Shown here piece by piece: positions 15,432-24,490 of a stretch of 64,000 nucleotides of DNA. Positions within the stretch are counted from its first letter, which is position 1. Every line of letters starts with the position of its first letter. Under the pieces are notes generated by a model, which was given only the letters and a program-made list of their open reading frames with translations, searched no databases and was not told where the DNA came from. Source of the stretch: Alterisphingorhabdus sp038748365 (GTDB taxonomy: Bacteria; Pseudomonadota; Alphaproteobacteria; Sphingomonadales; Sphingomonadaceae); assembly GCA_038748365.1 (NCBI GenBank), contig JBCDIZ010000012.1:1-64000 (forward strand), written 5' to 3'. The position numbers were made by a program, and so were the translations under genes.

Positions 15432-18092
15432 ATGCCGATGAAACAGCTATTACCGCTACACTACGCAGCGCCGGTGGCTCTGGCCGCTGCTTTGCTGTCT
15501 CAACAGGCAGCGGCGCAGGAAAACCAGACGCAAAGCGAAGCACAAAGCAGTGAACCGACCACATCAGACAGTGCAGCCAATATCCCGCTCCCATTAGAGG
15601 ATGACGAACCGAAGGCCGATATTGTTGTCACCGGCGCCCAATTGCGCGGCGCGGTGGTAACCGAAGTGCCGCCGATTGAGGAACTGGATGCCCAGGATAT
15701 TGAAAGCTATGGTGTCGCGTCGCTGACTGAATTGCTAACGGTTATCGCACCACAGACCAATAGCGGCCGCGGGCGTGGCTCCGGCCCTCCTTCGGTTCTG
15801 CTTAATGGCCGTCGTATCTCCGGCTTTCGCGAGCTGGCACAATTCCCGCCCGAGGCGATTAGACGCGTCCAGATATTCCCTGAGGAACTGGCATTATCCT
15901 ATGGCTTCCGTCCGGATCAGCGGGTGATCAACTTTATCTTGGTCGACAACTTCTCCAGCTTCGCCATGGATGGCGAATATGGCATTGCAACGCAGGGTGG
16001 TCGAGGCGAAGGTGAGATTGGCGCGACCTATACCCATATTGACGGCGGCGATCGTATAGTACTGGATATAGAATATCAGGGTGCAACGGCGCTGCGTGAG
16101 TCCGAGAGGAATATCATTCAGCCGGGCTTTGATCCTGCGCTGACCACAGTGGATAGCGACCCCGAGGATGCCGCAGAATTTCGCACGCTGTTACCAACCC
16201 GCCAGCGCTTTGAGAGCAGTGCGACTTTCGGCTGGGAGCTTTCACCCAGCACCAATCTGACGCTGAACGCAGTCTATGGCACCGAAGATACGGTCGGCCA
16301 GAACGGCCTTAATGCGCCCATATTTGACATCGATGCCACCAATCCTTTCAACACCAGCGGTACCGATTTGGAGGTGCTGCGGCTGCTCAATGATCCGCGC
16401 ACGCTGTTGCAGCAACAGGATATCGAGACCTTTCAGCTGTCGAGCAGCCTGAATGGCCGCCGTCCCGGCATTTTATGGTCGCTGACCGGCGATTATGAGC
16501 GGATTGAGACTGATACGCGCATCGACCGGCTGGCCGATACGACTGGTCTGCAAACGGCGATTGATGCAGGCACGCTCGATCCCTTCAGCCCTGTGATAGG
16601 CGCCGGCCTGTTACCGCCTGAACTCGATATCGCGCGCAGTGTCCAGCAGACGTTCACTATGAAAGGCACCGCGACCATGCGGCCGCTGACGCTGCCCACG
16701 GGCGATGTGCAGCTTACCGCCGATGGCGAGTTTACCGATCTCTCGCTTTCGGCCAGCGACCAGACAGCGCTGGGCTTTAGCAGCAGTGATCTCGGTCGCA
16801 CTATCGGTGCGGCGACGTTTAATCTGGAAATCCCGCTCGCCGATCGCAACGGGGTTAACAGCGCGCTTGGGCAGCTTTCGGTTAATGGCAGTTTCGGCGT
16901 TAACGAGCTGAGCGATTTCGGCACTTTGACTCGCTTTGGTTATGGGTTGAACTGGCAATTTACCCCGGGCTGGACCTTGCAGGCTTCATTTATCCGCACA
17001 GAAAGAGCGCCGAGTGTGGCCCAGCTTGGCAATCCGCTCATCGTTACGCCGAATGTGCCGATATTCGACTTTACCAATAACCAGACGGTTCTCGTCGACA
17101 GCACCACCGGCGGCAATCCCGATCTGCTGGCCGAAGAACAGCGCGATGTGAAGATCGGCCTGACCTGGCGGCCGGAGAGCATTGATGGTCTTAGCGTCAT
17201 CGCCGAATTTTTCCGCAACCGCAGCTTTGACACCACTGCGAACTTCCCGACGCTGACCCCCGAGGTGGAAGCCGCATTCTCCGACCGGGTGTTCCGTGAT
17301 GCAGCGGGTAATTTGACAGCCGTGGACCAGCGCCCGATCAACTTTGCCCGCACTTCCAGCGACAGCCTGCGCTATGGCATTAACTACCGCAAACGCTGGC
17401 GCAAGGCTCCCGCGGGCGGCTTTGGCGGAGGCGGTCGTGGCAGGGGAAGGCCGCAGGGCGCAGGCGGACCACCGCAACGCGGTCCCAATGCAGGCAATCC
17501 GCAAGGTGGGCCACCCAATGCTGCGGGCCAGAATGGCGGACCCCCGGCACAGGCGGGCGGGCCACCGCGCGGACGACCCGGCGGCGGACGGCGTAACTTT
17601 AGACCACGCATCGGACGCTGGAATATTTCAGTATTTCACCGCATTCGCTTCACTGAAACCGTCTTGCCCGCCCCCGGTATTGCCGAATTTGATCTGCTCA
17701 ATGGTTCCTCGATTAGCGGCGCAGGCGGCGTGCCAAGGCACAGTGTCGAGCTGGAAGGTGGCTGGTTCTTCAATGGTGTCGGTGCCCGCGCAACCGCCAA
17801 TTTTGAAGGCGGCACGCAGGTTGATGGCGTCGGCGGCGGTGATGATAGTCTAGATTTCAATCCCATCGCTACAGTCAATCTGCGCGCCTTCATCAACTTC
17901 GACAGCCGCCCCAAATGGACGAAGAATATGCCATTCCTCAAAGGCGCGAGGCTATCACTGCGCGTCAACAACCTGTTCGACGCACAGCAAAATGTCCGCG
18001 ATGCTCTCGGCAATGTGCCGCTGCGGTTCCAACCGGGTTTTGTTGACCCGCTGGGACGTTTTATCGAGATTGATATCCGCAAACGGTTCTAG
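15432..18092 (+). CDS. TonB-dependent outer-membrane receptor with Gly/Pro/Arg-rich insert
   Basis: A receptor of about 886 residues. A signal peptide ends at AAAQ, followed by an acidic, Gln/Ser-rich linker and ADIVVTGAQLRGAVV at the usual TonB-box/plug boundary. The plug domain contains PPSVLLNGRRISGF and VQIFPEEL; a beta-barrel ends in PLGRFIEIDIRKRF with a terminal aromatic. ATG 15432 is preferred over upstream frame sequence; ATG 15438 is an alternative. At about residues 658-724 (17400-17600) the barrel is interrupted by a low-complexity segment rich in Gly, Pro, Arg and Gln, such as GGFGGGGRGRGRPQG. The substrate is unknown. Confidence 0.88.
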   Translation: MPMKQLLPLHYAAPVALAAALLSQQAAAQENQTQSEAQSSEPTTSDSAANIPLPLEDDEPKADIVVTGAQLRGAVVTEVPPIEELDAQDIESYGVASLTELLTVIAPQTNSGRGRGSGPPSVLLNGRRISGFRELAQFPPEAIRRVQIFPEELALSYGFRPDQRVINFILVDNFSSFAMDGEYGIATQGGRGEGEIGATYTHIDGGDRIVLDIEYQGATALRESERNIIQPGFDPALTTVDSDPEDAAEFRTLLPTRQRFESSATFGWELSPSTNLTLNAVYGTEDTVGQNGLNAPIFDIDATNPFNTSGTDLEVLRLLNDPRTLLQQQDIETFQLSSSLNGRRPGILWSLTGDYERIETDTRIDRLADTTGLQTAIDAGTLDPFSPVIGAGLLPPELDIARSVQQTFTMKGTATMRPLTLPTGDVQLTADGEFTDLSLSASDQTALGFSSSDLGRTIGAATFNLEIPLADRNGVNSALGQLSVNGSFGVNELSDFGTLTRFGYGLNWQFTPGWTLQASFIRTERAPSVAQLGNPLIVTPNVPIFDFTNNQTVLVDSTTGGNPDLLAEEQRDVKIGLTWRPESIDGLSVIAEFFRNRSFDTTANFPTLTPEVEAAFSDRVFRDAAGNLTAVDQRPINFARTSSDSLRYGINYRKRWRKAPAGGFGGGGRGRGRPQGAGGPPQRGPNAGNPQGGPPNAAGQNGGPPAQAGGPPRGRPGGGRRNFRPRIGRWNISVFHRIRFTETVLPAPGIAEFDLLNGSSISGAGGVPRHSVELEGGWFFNGVGARATANFEGGTQVDGVGGGDDSLDFNPIATVNLRAFINFDSRPKWTKNMPFLKGARLSLRVNNLFDAQQNVRDALGNVPLRFQPGFVDPLGRFIEIDIRKRF

Positions 18093-18667
18093 CGTGGCGT
18101 AACCTTCATTTTATAGACCGTTGTCCATGTCTGTTTATTGTCTGATGAAATCGATAATTCCCAGTCAAAACCTTCCTCATCAGGGGTAGAAAAGGTGATC
18201 CTTCTGGCTGGTGAGAATTCAGGCGTCACATAATGCATTTCCACACTGCCATCAGCATTTTGTGTTGCGGTTAACCGGCTCATCGCCTGTGACCCTTCAC
18301 CGGTGAATACCACGTCCCAACTATCGCTTTTAGGATTGTACATTCTCAGCGTAGTGCCAAACCCGCCTGCTTTGGGCTGCCAGAAATCCTGAATCGCGAT
18401 GCCTTCACCCAGACAGTAAAAATCCCACTGGCCGCCTGCGCCCTCTGTCCAGCTTTGTCCATCAGCAGAAATCTGGGAATCCTGAAAATTCCATTCGCCG
18501 ATATAGCGGCCAAATGCCGAAACCGGTCCTTCGGAACATGCAGCACTTTGCCCGCTGCTCTTTAATGGGTTGGCGAAAGGATTGTCGATTTGCTCTCGGC
18601 TCTCCTGCGCAAAGGCGGTGCCTGTGGTAACAGTAAGACCGAGAATTAAAGCTGAAACTACCCGCAT
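18089..18667 (-). CDS. Exported protein of DUF1579-like type
   Basis: A 192-residue protein with a clear signal peptide (cut at TAFA-QE) and a beta-rich body with IGEWNFQDS, GEGIAIQDFW, GTTLRMYNPKSDSWDVVF and EGFDWELSISSDN. These resemble DUF1579/lipocalin-like proteins of the periplasm. The gene converges on the TonB receptor and overlaps its stop by four bases. No specific role can be named; the family assignment is moderate. Confidence 0.7.
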   Translation of the reverse strand: MRVVSALILGLTVTTGTAFAQESREQIDNPFANPLKSSGQSAACSEGPVSAFGRYIGEWNFQDSQISADGQSWTEGAGGQWDFYCLGEGIAIQDFWQPKAGGFGTTLRMYNPKSDSWDVVFTGEGSQAMSRLTATQNADGSVEMHYVTPEFSPARRITFSTPDEEGFDWELSISSDNKQTWTTVYKMKVTPR

Positions 18668-18797
18668 GACTGCTCTCCCCTTTTTTGGAAAATGCAGCTT
18701 TGTAAAAGGGCGCTAATCAAGCCATGTGATTTCGAGCAACCGCTGCAACGCTTCTGCCGACTGTCATATCTCTATCTCTCAGAGCCAATACAACGGC

Positions 18798-18833
18798 AAA
18801 AACCCGGACTAGCAAAAGCCAATCCGGGTTTTT
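18798..18833 (-). terminator. Intrinsic terminator downstream of hppA
   Basis: The arms AAAAACCCGGA (18798-18808) and TCCGGGTTTTT (18823-18833) form an 11-bp hairpin with T tracts on both strands. It lies about 40 bases past the hppA stop and can act in both directions. Confidence 0.85.
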
Positions 18834-18873
18834 GAATATTGCACCTTAGCGCAATAGGCTTGGGATCAAATGA

Positions 18874-20982
18874 TCACCCAGCCGCCAATGCCGCCAGCAT
18901 TAGCAGCGCGACGATATTGGTAATCTTGATCATCGGGTTCACCGCCGGACCGGCGGTATCCTTATAGGGATCGCCAACAGTGTCGCCGGTAACAGCCGCT
19001 TTATGAGCTTCGGAGCCCTTGCCGCCATGATTGCCGTCCTCAATATATTTCTTGGCATTATCCCATGCGCCACCACCTGCAGTCATCGACAGCGCAACGA
19101 ACAGGCCGCCGACAATCACGCCGAGCAGCAATGCGCCGAGCGCAGCAAAGCCATTGGCTTGTCCGGCAACCAAAGTGATCAGGAAATAGACCACAATCGG
19201 CGCCAGCACCGGCAGCAAGGACGGCACGATCATTTCCTTGATCGCCGCCTTGGTCACCAGATCGACAGTGCGGGCATAGTCAGGGCGGCTGGTGCCGTCC
19301 ATAATGCCCTTGTCCGCTGCAAATTGCGCACGGACATCCTTAACCACGTCACCGGCAGCACGACCAACAGCGGTCATGCCCATGGCGCCGAAAAGATAGG
19401 GCAGCAATGCGCCGAGCAACAGGCCGACAATCACATAGGGATTTTCCAGACTGAAGCTGACATCAAGGTTCGGGAAGAACTCGCCAAGGTCAGCGGTATA
19501 GGCCGAGAACAGCACCAGTGCCGCAAGACCAGCAGAGCCAATGGCATAGCCCTTGGTCACCGCCTTGGTGGTGTTGCCCACCGCATCAAGCGCATCGGTC
19601 TTGTCGCGCACGCTCTCGTCGAGCTCCGACATTTCGGCGATACCACCGGCATTGTCGGTCACCGGGCCATAGGCATCGAGCGCAACCACCATACCGGCGA
19701 GCGCCAGCATTGAAGTCGCAGCAAAGGCCAGACCGATCAGACCGGCCAGCTGATAGGCGATGATAATACCGATCACGATCACCACGGTCGGCAGGGCAGT
19801 CGCCTCAAGCGAAATCGCCAGACCCTGAATGACATTGGTACCATGACCGGTCTCAGACGATTTGGCGATGGAACGGACCGGACGATAATTGGTGCCGGTA
19901 TAATATTCTGTGATCCAGATGATCAGACCGGTCACCGCCAGACCGACAATCATCGACCAGAACAGGTCCATGCCGGTAAATCCACCCTCGCCGGTGATGC
20001 CGCCACCAATGGTGGTATTCATATCACCGAGCGAATATTGGGTGACGAAATAGATCGCCGGAATGGACAGCACCGCGGTGGTAATAAAGCCCTTATACAG
20101 CGCGCCCATGATGTTTTCCGAACTGCCAAGGCGGACCATATAGGTGCCGATGATAGAGGTGATGATGCACACACCGCCGACAATCAGTGGCAGCGCCATC
20201 AGGTTGAGCAACAGCTCATCACCGATACCCGACACCAGCAGCGCGATCAGCACCATGGTAGCACCAACGGTCACGACATAGGTCTCGAAAAGGTCAGCGG
20301 CCATGCCGGCACAGTCGCCGACATTGTCACCGACATTATCCGCAATGGTTGCCGGGTTACGCGGATCATCCTCGGGGATACCGGCTTCAACCTTGCCAAC
20401 AAGGTCGGCGCCAACATCAGCGGCTTTGGTAAAAATACCGCCGCCGAGACGCGCAAAGATGGAGATCAGCGAAGCCCCGAAAGCAAGCGCTACAAGTGCG
20501 TCGATCACTTCGCGGCTATTGGGCGCATCGCCCATGACTTCGACCAGCACATAGAAGAAAACCGCAATCGCCAGCAGCGCCAGACCTGCAACCAGCATAC
20601 CAGTCACGGCACCAGCGCGAAACGCCACAGTCAGGCCCGATTGCAGGCTTTCGCTTGCGGCCTGCGCCGTGCGGACATTGGCGCGCACCGAGATATTCAT
20701 GCCGATATAGCCAGCAACGCCGGACAACACCGCGCCGATCAAAAAGCCGACGGCCGATATTGGCCCCAGCGTCACACCGACAATGATAGCAACCACCACA
20801 CCAACAATGGCGATGGTGCGATATTGGCGACCGAGATAGGCTTGCGCGCCTTCCTGTACTGCGCCTGCAATTTCCTGCATCCGCTCATTACCGGCTGATG
20901 CGGCCAGCACCTGTCGGCTGGTGATGATGCCATAGACAACGGCGAGTACACCGCAGATAATGGCCGTCAAGACAATGGTCAT
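18874..20982 (-). CDS. hppA: Proton-pumping membrane pyrophosphatase, K+-independent type
   Basis: A 702-residue polytopic inner-membrane protein that couples pyrophosphate hydrolysis to proton export. The substrate-site signature DVGADLVGKVE lies near residues 189-199, followed by NVGDNVGDCAGMAADLFETY. The subtype-defining position reads Lys (GNTTKAVTKG, near residue 473) rather than Ala, which marks the potassium-independent class. I start at ATG 20982 (MTIVLTA) since 14 additional upstream codons would overlap the terminator sequence before the gene. It has its own terminator at 18798-18833. Confidence 0.95.
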   Translation of the reverse strand: MTIVLTAIICGVLAVVYGIITSRQVLAASAGNERMQEIAGAVQEGAQAYLGRQYRTIAIVGVVVAIIVGVTLGPISAVGFLIGAVLSGVAGYIGMNISVRANVRTAQAASESLQSGLTVAFRAGAVTGMLVAGLALLAIAVFFYVLVEVMGDAPNSREVIDALVALAFGASLISIFARLGGGIFTKAADVGADLVGKVEAGIPEDDPRNPATIADNVGDNVGDCAGMAADLFETYVVTVGATMVLIALLVSGIGDELLLNLMALPLIVGGVCIITSIIGTYMVRLGSSENIMGALYKGFITTAVLSIPAIYFVTQYSLGDMNTTIGGGITGEGGFTGMDLFWSMIVGLAVTGLIIWITEYYTGTNYRPVRSIAKSSETGHGTNVIQGLAISLEATALPTVVIVIGIIIAYQLAGLIGLAFAATSMLALAGMVVALDAYGPVTDNAGGIAEMSELDESVRDKTDALDAVGNTTKAVTKGYAIGSAGLAALVLFSAYTADLGEFFPNLDVSFSLENPYVIVGLLLGALLPYLFGAMGMTAVGRAAGDVVKDVRAQFAADKGIMDGTSRPDYARTVDLVTKAAIKEMIVPSLLPVLAPIVVYFLITLVAGQANGFAALGALLLGVIVGGLFVALSMTAGGGAWDNAKKYIEDGNHGGKGSEAHKAAVTGDTVGDPYKDTAGPAVNPMIKITNIVALLMLAALAAG

Positions 20983-21008
20983 GTCCTGCTTTCCCCTTAC
21001 ACGTGGAT

Positions 21009-21036
21009 AAAAAACGCCCCGCACTGAGTGGCGGGG
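21009..21036 (-). terminator. Intrinsic terminator after thiL
   Basis: On the minus strand a GC-rich hairpin (arms GCCCCGC at 21016-21022 and GCGGGG at 21031-21036 in plus coordinates) is followed by six T (plus bases 21009-21014). It separates the hisG-thiL unit from hppA. Confidence 0.85.
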
Positions 21037-21117
21037 TGGAGCACCGTATAAGGCGGCTTTGCGCGATTAGGCAAGCCTTATAAGAGCGCTCTGCACAAAG
21101 CATGGCTATCATGCTGC

Positions 21118-22047
21118 TTATCGGTGAAGATAGCCCAGTCGTTCCGGCAGCGGGTAAGGTGCGTCGCGGTAACGCAAATCCAGCCCATTACCGGCCAGGA
21201 AATGGCCGACACAATGCGCTGGAACGGCCGGGGTTGCATTTTTGGCCAGTGCAAACAGGAGTTGATAATCATCGCCCCAGCTCGCGGCAGCGCACAAAGC
21301 CTCAGCATCATCACCATGGTTTGCCCGGTATTCCATCGATAATGGCAGCGTTTCCAGATCAATCGTGACGCGCAAGCCGCTGGCCTGGGCCATGCGCGAC
21401 GCGTCGAGCAACAGGCCATCGGACACATCCATCATTGCCTGCACCTGCCCAGCTAGCGCCTGGCCTTCAGCCAGCAAAGGCACAGGGCGGTTAAAAGCAT
21501 TGACCAGCCTTGCCGCACCTTGATCGCCTTTTTGGGCCAGCAAATAACCTGCATAAGCATCGCCCACTGTGCCGGTGACATACAACCGATCGCCCGCCTT
21601 CGCTTCAGCGCGGGATGGCACAATATCGCTGGTTGCGCGGCCAAAAGCAGTCAGACCCAATGCCCGCATAGTTTTATCAGCAGGCGCAGAAACCGTATCG
21701 CCGCCGAGCAGTGGCACAGCATATTGCGCCAGCGCCTTTTCCAGCCCCTTGGCAAACCGCATATCCCAATCACTATCCCCAGCCAGCGTAAAGCCCAGCA
21801 CTGCCCCCAGCGGAGCGACGCCCTTGGCGGCCAGATCGGAAAGGTTCACCGCCACCAGCTTCCACGCGACATCCGCTGGATCGGCATCAGGCAGCCAGTG
21901 GACACCCTCAACCATCATATCATGGGTGATAATCAGCGTGTCATCACCAAGTGGAAGAACAGCAGTGTCATCATCTAATCCGCGCGCCGCAGGGTGCGTG
22001 GCAATGCGGCGCAGATGGTCGATAAATTCGGTCTCGCCCTTATCCAC
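21118..22047 (-). CDS. thiL: Thiamine-monophosphate kinase
   Basis: A 309-residue ThiL, which phosphorylates thiamine monophosphate to the diphosphate cofactor. Family features are GETEFIDHLRR at the start, GLDDDTAVLPLGDDTLIITHDMMVEGVHW, VNLSDLAAKGVAPLG, DVSDGLLLDASRMA and GDDYQLLFA. I use GTG 22047 (M/VDKGETEF): it overlaps the nusB stop by eight bases, while the longest frame would run 86 bases into nusB. It is the final gene of hisG-hisD-nusB-thiL, before the terminator at 21009-21036. Confidence 0.92.
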   Translation of the reverse strand: MDKGETEFIDHLRRIATHPAARGLDDDTAVLPLGDDTLIITHDMMVEGVHWLPDADPADVAWKLVAVNLSDLAAKGVAPLGAVLGFTLAGDSDWDMRFAKGLEKALAQYAVPLLGGDTVSAPADKTMRALGLTAFGRATSDIVPSRAEAKAGDRLYVTGTVGDAYAGYLLAQKGDQGAARLVNAFNRPVPLLAEGQALAGQVQAMMDVSDGLLLDASRMAQASGLRVTIDLETLPLSMEYRANHGDDAEALCAAASWGDDYQLLFALAKNATPAVPAHCVGHFLAGNGLDLRYRDAPYPLPERLGYLHR

Positions 22048-22492
22048 GCTTGGCCTTGGCAACCGAATCAAGCAGGCCATTGACGAATTTCGCCTCGCGG
22101 GCATCGAAAAAGGCATGGGCGACATCAAGATATTCGTTGATCACCGTTGCGGTTGGGATATCCGGCATAGCGATCAGCTCAAATGTCCCGGCGCGCAAGA
22201 TTTGCAGCATGGTCTTGTCGAGCCGCTCCGGGTTCCAGCCATCGGCGAGCCGCTCGAGGATCAGATCATCAATCTCGTCGATTTTTTCCTCTACGCCCAG
22301 CAGCAGATCATCAAAAAATGATCGCTCGGCATCGGCATATTGCGCATCCTCAATCTCCGCGCCCAGACGATGGTCGTGAAACTCTTTCAGCAAGCGTGGC
22401 AGTGGCGTCATTTCCATCTGCCGCTGATACAGCGCTTGCACTGCGGCAAGCCGTGCCGCTGAGCGGGATTGTGAGCGCGGGGCGGTAGTCAT
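22040..22492 (-). CDS. nusB: Transcription antitermination factor NusB
   Basis: A 150-residue all-helical NusB, which binds boxA RNA with NusE to promote antitermination of rRNA operons. The start SRSAARLAAVQALYQRQM and the C-terminal VINEYLDVAHAFFDAREAKFVNGLLD are typical. It overlaps the hisD stop by four bases (ATGA) and the thiL start by eight, so translation of all three is probably coupled. Confidence 0.95.
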   Translation of the reverse strand: MTTAPRSQSRSAARLAAVQALYQRQMEMTPLPRLLKEFHDHRLGAEIEDAQYADAERSFFDDLLLGVEEKIDEIDDLILERLADGWNPERLDKTMLQILRAGTFELIAMPDIPTATVINEYLDVAHAFFDAREAKFVNGLLDSVAKAKRG

Positions 22493-23781
22493 TGGCCGAT
22501 CCTTCTCTCAACACTGGCGGCGTGGGCGGGCAGTCCCTCGGCATGCGCCAAGGCGGCCGTTGCTGGTCCAAGTGTGCCAAGACTGGTTTCATCCAGCGCG
22601 ATAAAGCTGGTACGCTTCATAAAGTCGAGCACCGATAGCCCAGAGGAAAACCGGGCGCGGCGTCCTGTCGGCAATACGTGATTGGGGCCCGCAACATAAT
22701 CACCAATCGCCTCAGGCGTATGGCGGCCGAGAAACACCGATCCGGCATGTCGCACCTGAGCAAATAGCGGGTCAGGATCGGCAACCGCCAGTTCCAGATG
22801 CTCCGCCGCCAGCCGATTGACCAGCGGCATCGCCTCATCAAGCGTTGCAACGGTAATAATTGCGCCATTGCTGTCCCAGCTTTGACGCGCCACTTTGCCG
22901 GTACTCAGTCCTTCAATCTGCACCTGAATACAGTCATCGACATGATCGGCGAAACAGCCATCATCGGTAAACAATATCGACTGGCTGGTCGGGTCATGCT
23001 CGGCTTGGCTCAGCAGGTCAGCCGCGATCCAGTTGGGGTCATTCTCGCCATCGGCAACCACTACGATTTCCGAAGGACCGGCGACCATATCAATGCCGAC
23101 CACGCCATAAAGCTGGCGCTTGGCTTCGGCGACCCAGGCATTGCCGGGGCCGGTAATCACATCAACCGGCGCTATTTTATCCGTGCCATAGGCCAAAGCG
23201 GCGATCGCCTGCGCCCCACCGATGCGCCAGACCTCATCCACACCAGCAAGATGCGCCGCGGCCAGCACCAGCGGATTGATCTCGCTTTTGGGTGTCGGCG
23301 TGACCACCACCAGCCGTTCGACCCCTGCGACTTTGGCAGGAATGGCGTTCATCAGCAGCGACGACGGATAAGCGGCGCGACCGCCGGGGACATAGAGTCC
23401 GGCGGCATCCACCGCGCTCCAGCGCGCGCCAAGACGGACACCTTCGTCATCGGTATAATCGCGATTTTCCGGCAATTGCGCCTCATGATAGGAACGGATG
23501 CGCTCTGCAGCCAGTTCCAGTGCCTCGCGCAGTTCTGCATCCAGCTCGTCAAACGCAGCCTGCATATCCGCCGCCTCGATCTGCCAGCCCTTGCTGCTCA
23601 GGCTGTGGTCATCAAAGCGCGTGGTATATTCTTCCAGCGCCGCATCGCCCCGCGCGCGCACTGCCTCGATAATCGCGCTGACATCGCGCTGCACATCGGC
23701 ATCACTATCACGCCGGGCATTGACCAGCCGATCAAATTGCGCCGCGAAATCCGGATCGCTGCTGTTCAGCCGCAAGCTCAT
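22489..23781 (-). CDS. hisD: Histidinol dehydrogenase
   Basis: A 430-residue HisD catalysing the last two oxidations of histidine synthesis. Diagnostic segments include YVPGGRAAYPSSLLMNAIPAKVAGV, ITGPGNAWVAEAKRQLYG, VAGPSEIVVVAD, the zinc-ligand region SQAEHDP and HTPEAIGDYVAGPNHVLPTG. It overlaps hisG by four bases upstream and nusB downstream. Only these two his genes are in the window, so the rest of the pathway must be elsewhere. Confidence 0.97.
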   Translation of the reverse strand: MSLRLNSSDPDFAAQFDRLVNARRDSDADVQRDVSAIIEAVRARGDAALEEYTTRFDDHSLSSKGWQIEAADMQAAFDELDAELREALELAAERIRSYHEAQLPENRDYTDDEGVRLGARWSAVDAAGLYVPGGRAAYPSSLLMNAIPAKVAGVERLVVVTPTPKSEINPLVLAAAHLAGVDEVWRIGGAQAIAALAYGTDKIAPVDVITGPGNAWVAEAKRQLYGVVGIDMVAGPSEIVVVADGENDPNWIAADLLSQAEHDPTSQSILFTDDGCFADHVDDCIQVQIEGLSTGKVARQSWDSNGAIITVATLDEAMPLVNRLAAEHLELAVADPDPLFAQVRHAGSVFLGRHTPEAIGDYVAGPNHVLPTGRRARFSSGLSVLDFMKRTSFIALDETSLGTLGPATAALAHAEGLPAHAASVERRIGQ

Positions 23782-24446
23782 GCCGCTACCTTCCCGGCTT
23801 CGGCGAGATCACGGAAACGCTCAATCAACGGCGCAAGCGCACCATGGCGCGTTTTTAAAGCCGTGCGATTGACGATCAGCCGCGCCGATACCGGCATAAT
23901 CTCGGCGGTTTCTTCCAGACCATTTTGCTTCAGGGTGCGGCCCGATTCCACCAGATCGACAATATGATGCGCCAGCCCTAGCGACGGCGCCAATTCCATC
24001 GCGCCATTCAATTTGACACACTCGGCCTGAACACCGAGCGAAGCAAAATAGCGCCGCGTGAGATTGGGATATTTGGTCGCCACCCGCACATGGCTCATAT
24101 GGCTAAGCGTATCGGCCTCGGCACGCTCCTTCGGCTCGGCCACCGACAGGCGGCAATGACCGAAATTCAGGTCCACCGGCGCATAGAGATCGGCATAGTC
24201 AAATTCATCGATCACATCGGAACCAACAATGCCGATATGTGCCGCGCCATGGGCCACGAATGTCGCGACATCAAAGGCGCGCACCCGGATCAGGTCCATA
24301 TCGTTACGATTGGAGCCAAAGCGCAGCGAGCGATCCGCCTTATCAAAGAAATTTGCCGCCGGCTCGATCCCGACTTCACGCAGCAGCGGCAGCGCATCAT
24401 CAAGAATGCGGCCTTTGGGGATGGCAAAGATAAGCGGCTGTGTCAT
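23778..24446 (-). CDS. hisG: ATP phosphoribosyltransferase, short form
   Basis: A 222-residue HisG of the short type, which catalyses the first step of histidine synthesis and normally needs a HisZ regulatory subunit (not in this window). Features are FAIPKGRILDDALPLL, GAAHIGIVGSDVIDEF and the phosphate-binding segment ESGRTLKQNGLEE. I start at ATG 24446 (MTQPLIFAIPKGR), where family members begin; ATG 24458 would add four residues. The divergent gene at 24491 begins 44 bases away, so the two promoters are compact. Confidence 0.92.
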   Translation of the reverse strand: MTQPLIFAIPKGRILDDALPLLREVGIEPAANFFDKADRSLRFGSNRNDMDLIRVRAFDVATFVAHGAAHIGIVGSDVIDEFDYADLYAPVDLNFGHCRLSVAEPKERAEADTLSHMSHVRVATKYPNLTRRYFASLGVQAECVKLNGAMELAPSLGLAHHIVDLVESGRTLKQNGLEETAEIMPVSARLIVNRTALKTRHGALAPLIERFRDLAEAGKVAA

Positions 24447-24490
24447 AGAAGCGGCCATGTAAGCGTTGCATGAAGAAAGGGCAATAACAC

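Noticed and set aside
19843..20898. 351-codon plus-strand frame opposite hppA
   Set aside because: Antisense to a well-conserved gene; high His/Gln/Arg content is typical of a shadow frame.
22798..23967. 389-codon plus-strand frame opposite hisD/hisG
   Set aside because: Antisense to two conserved genes; no domain seen.
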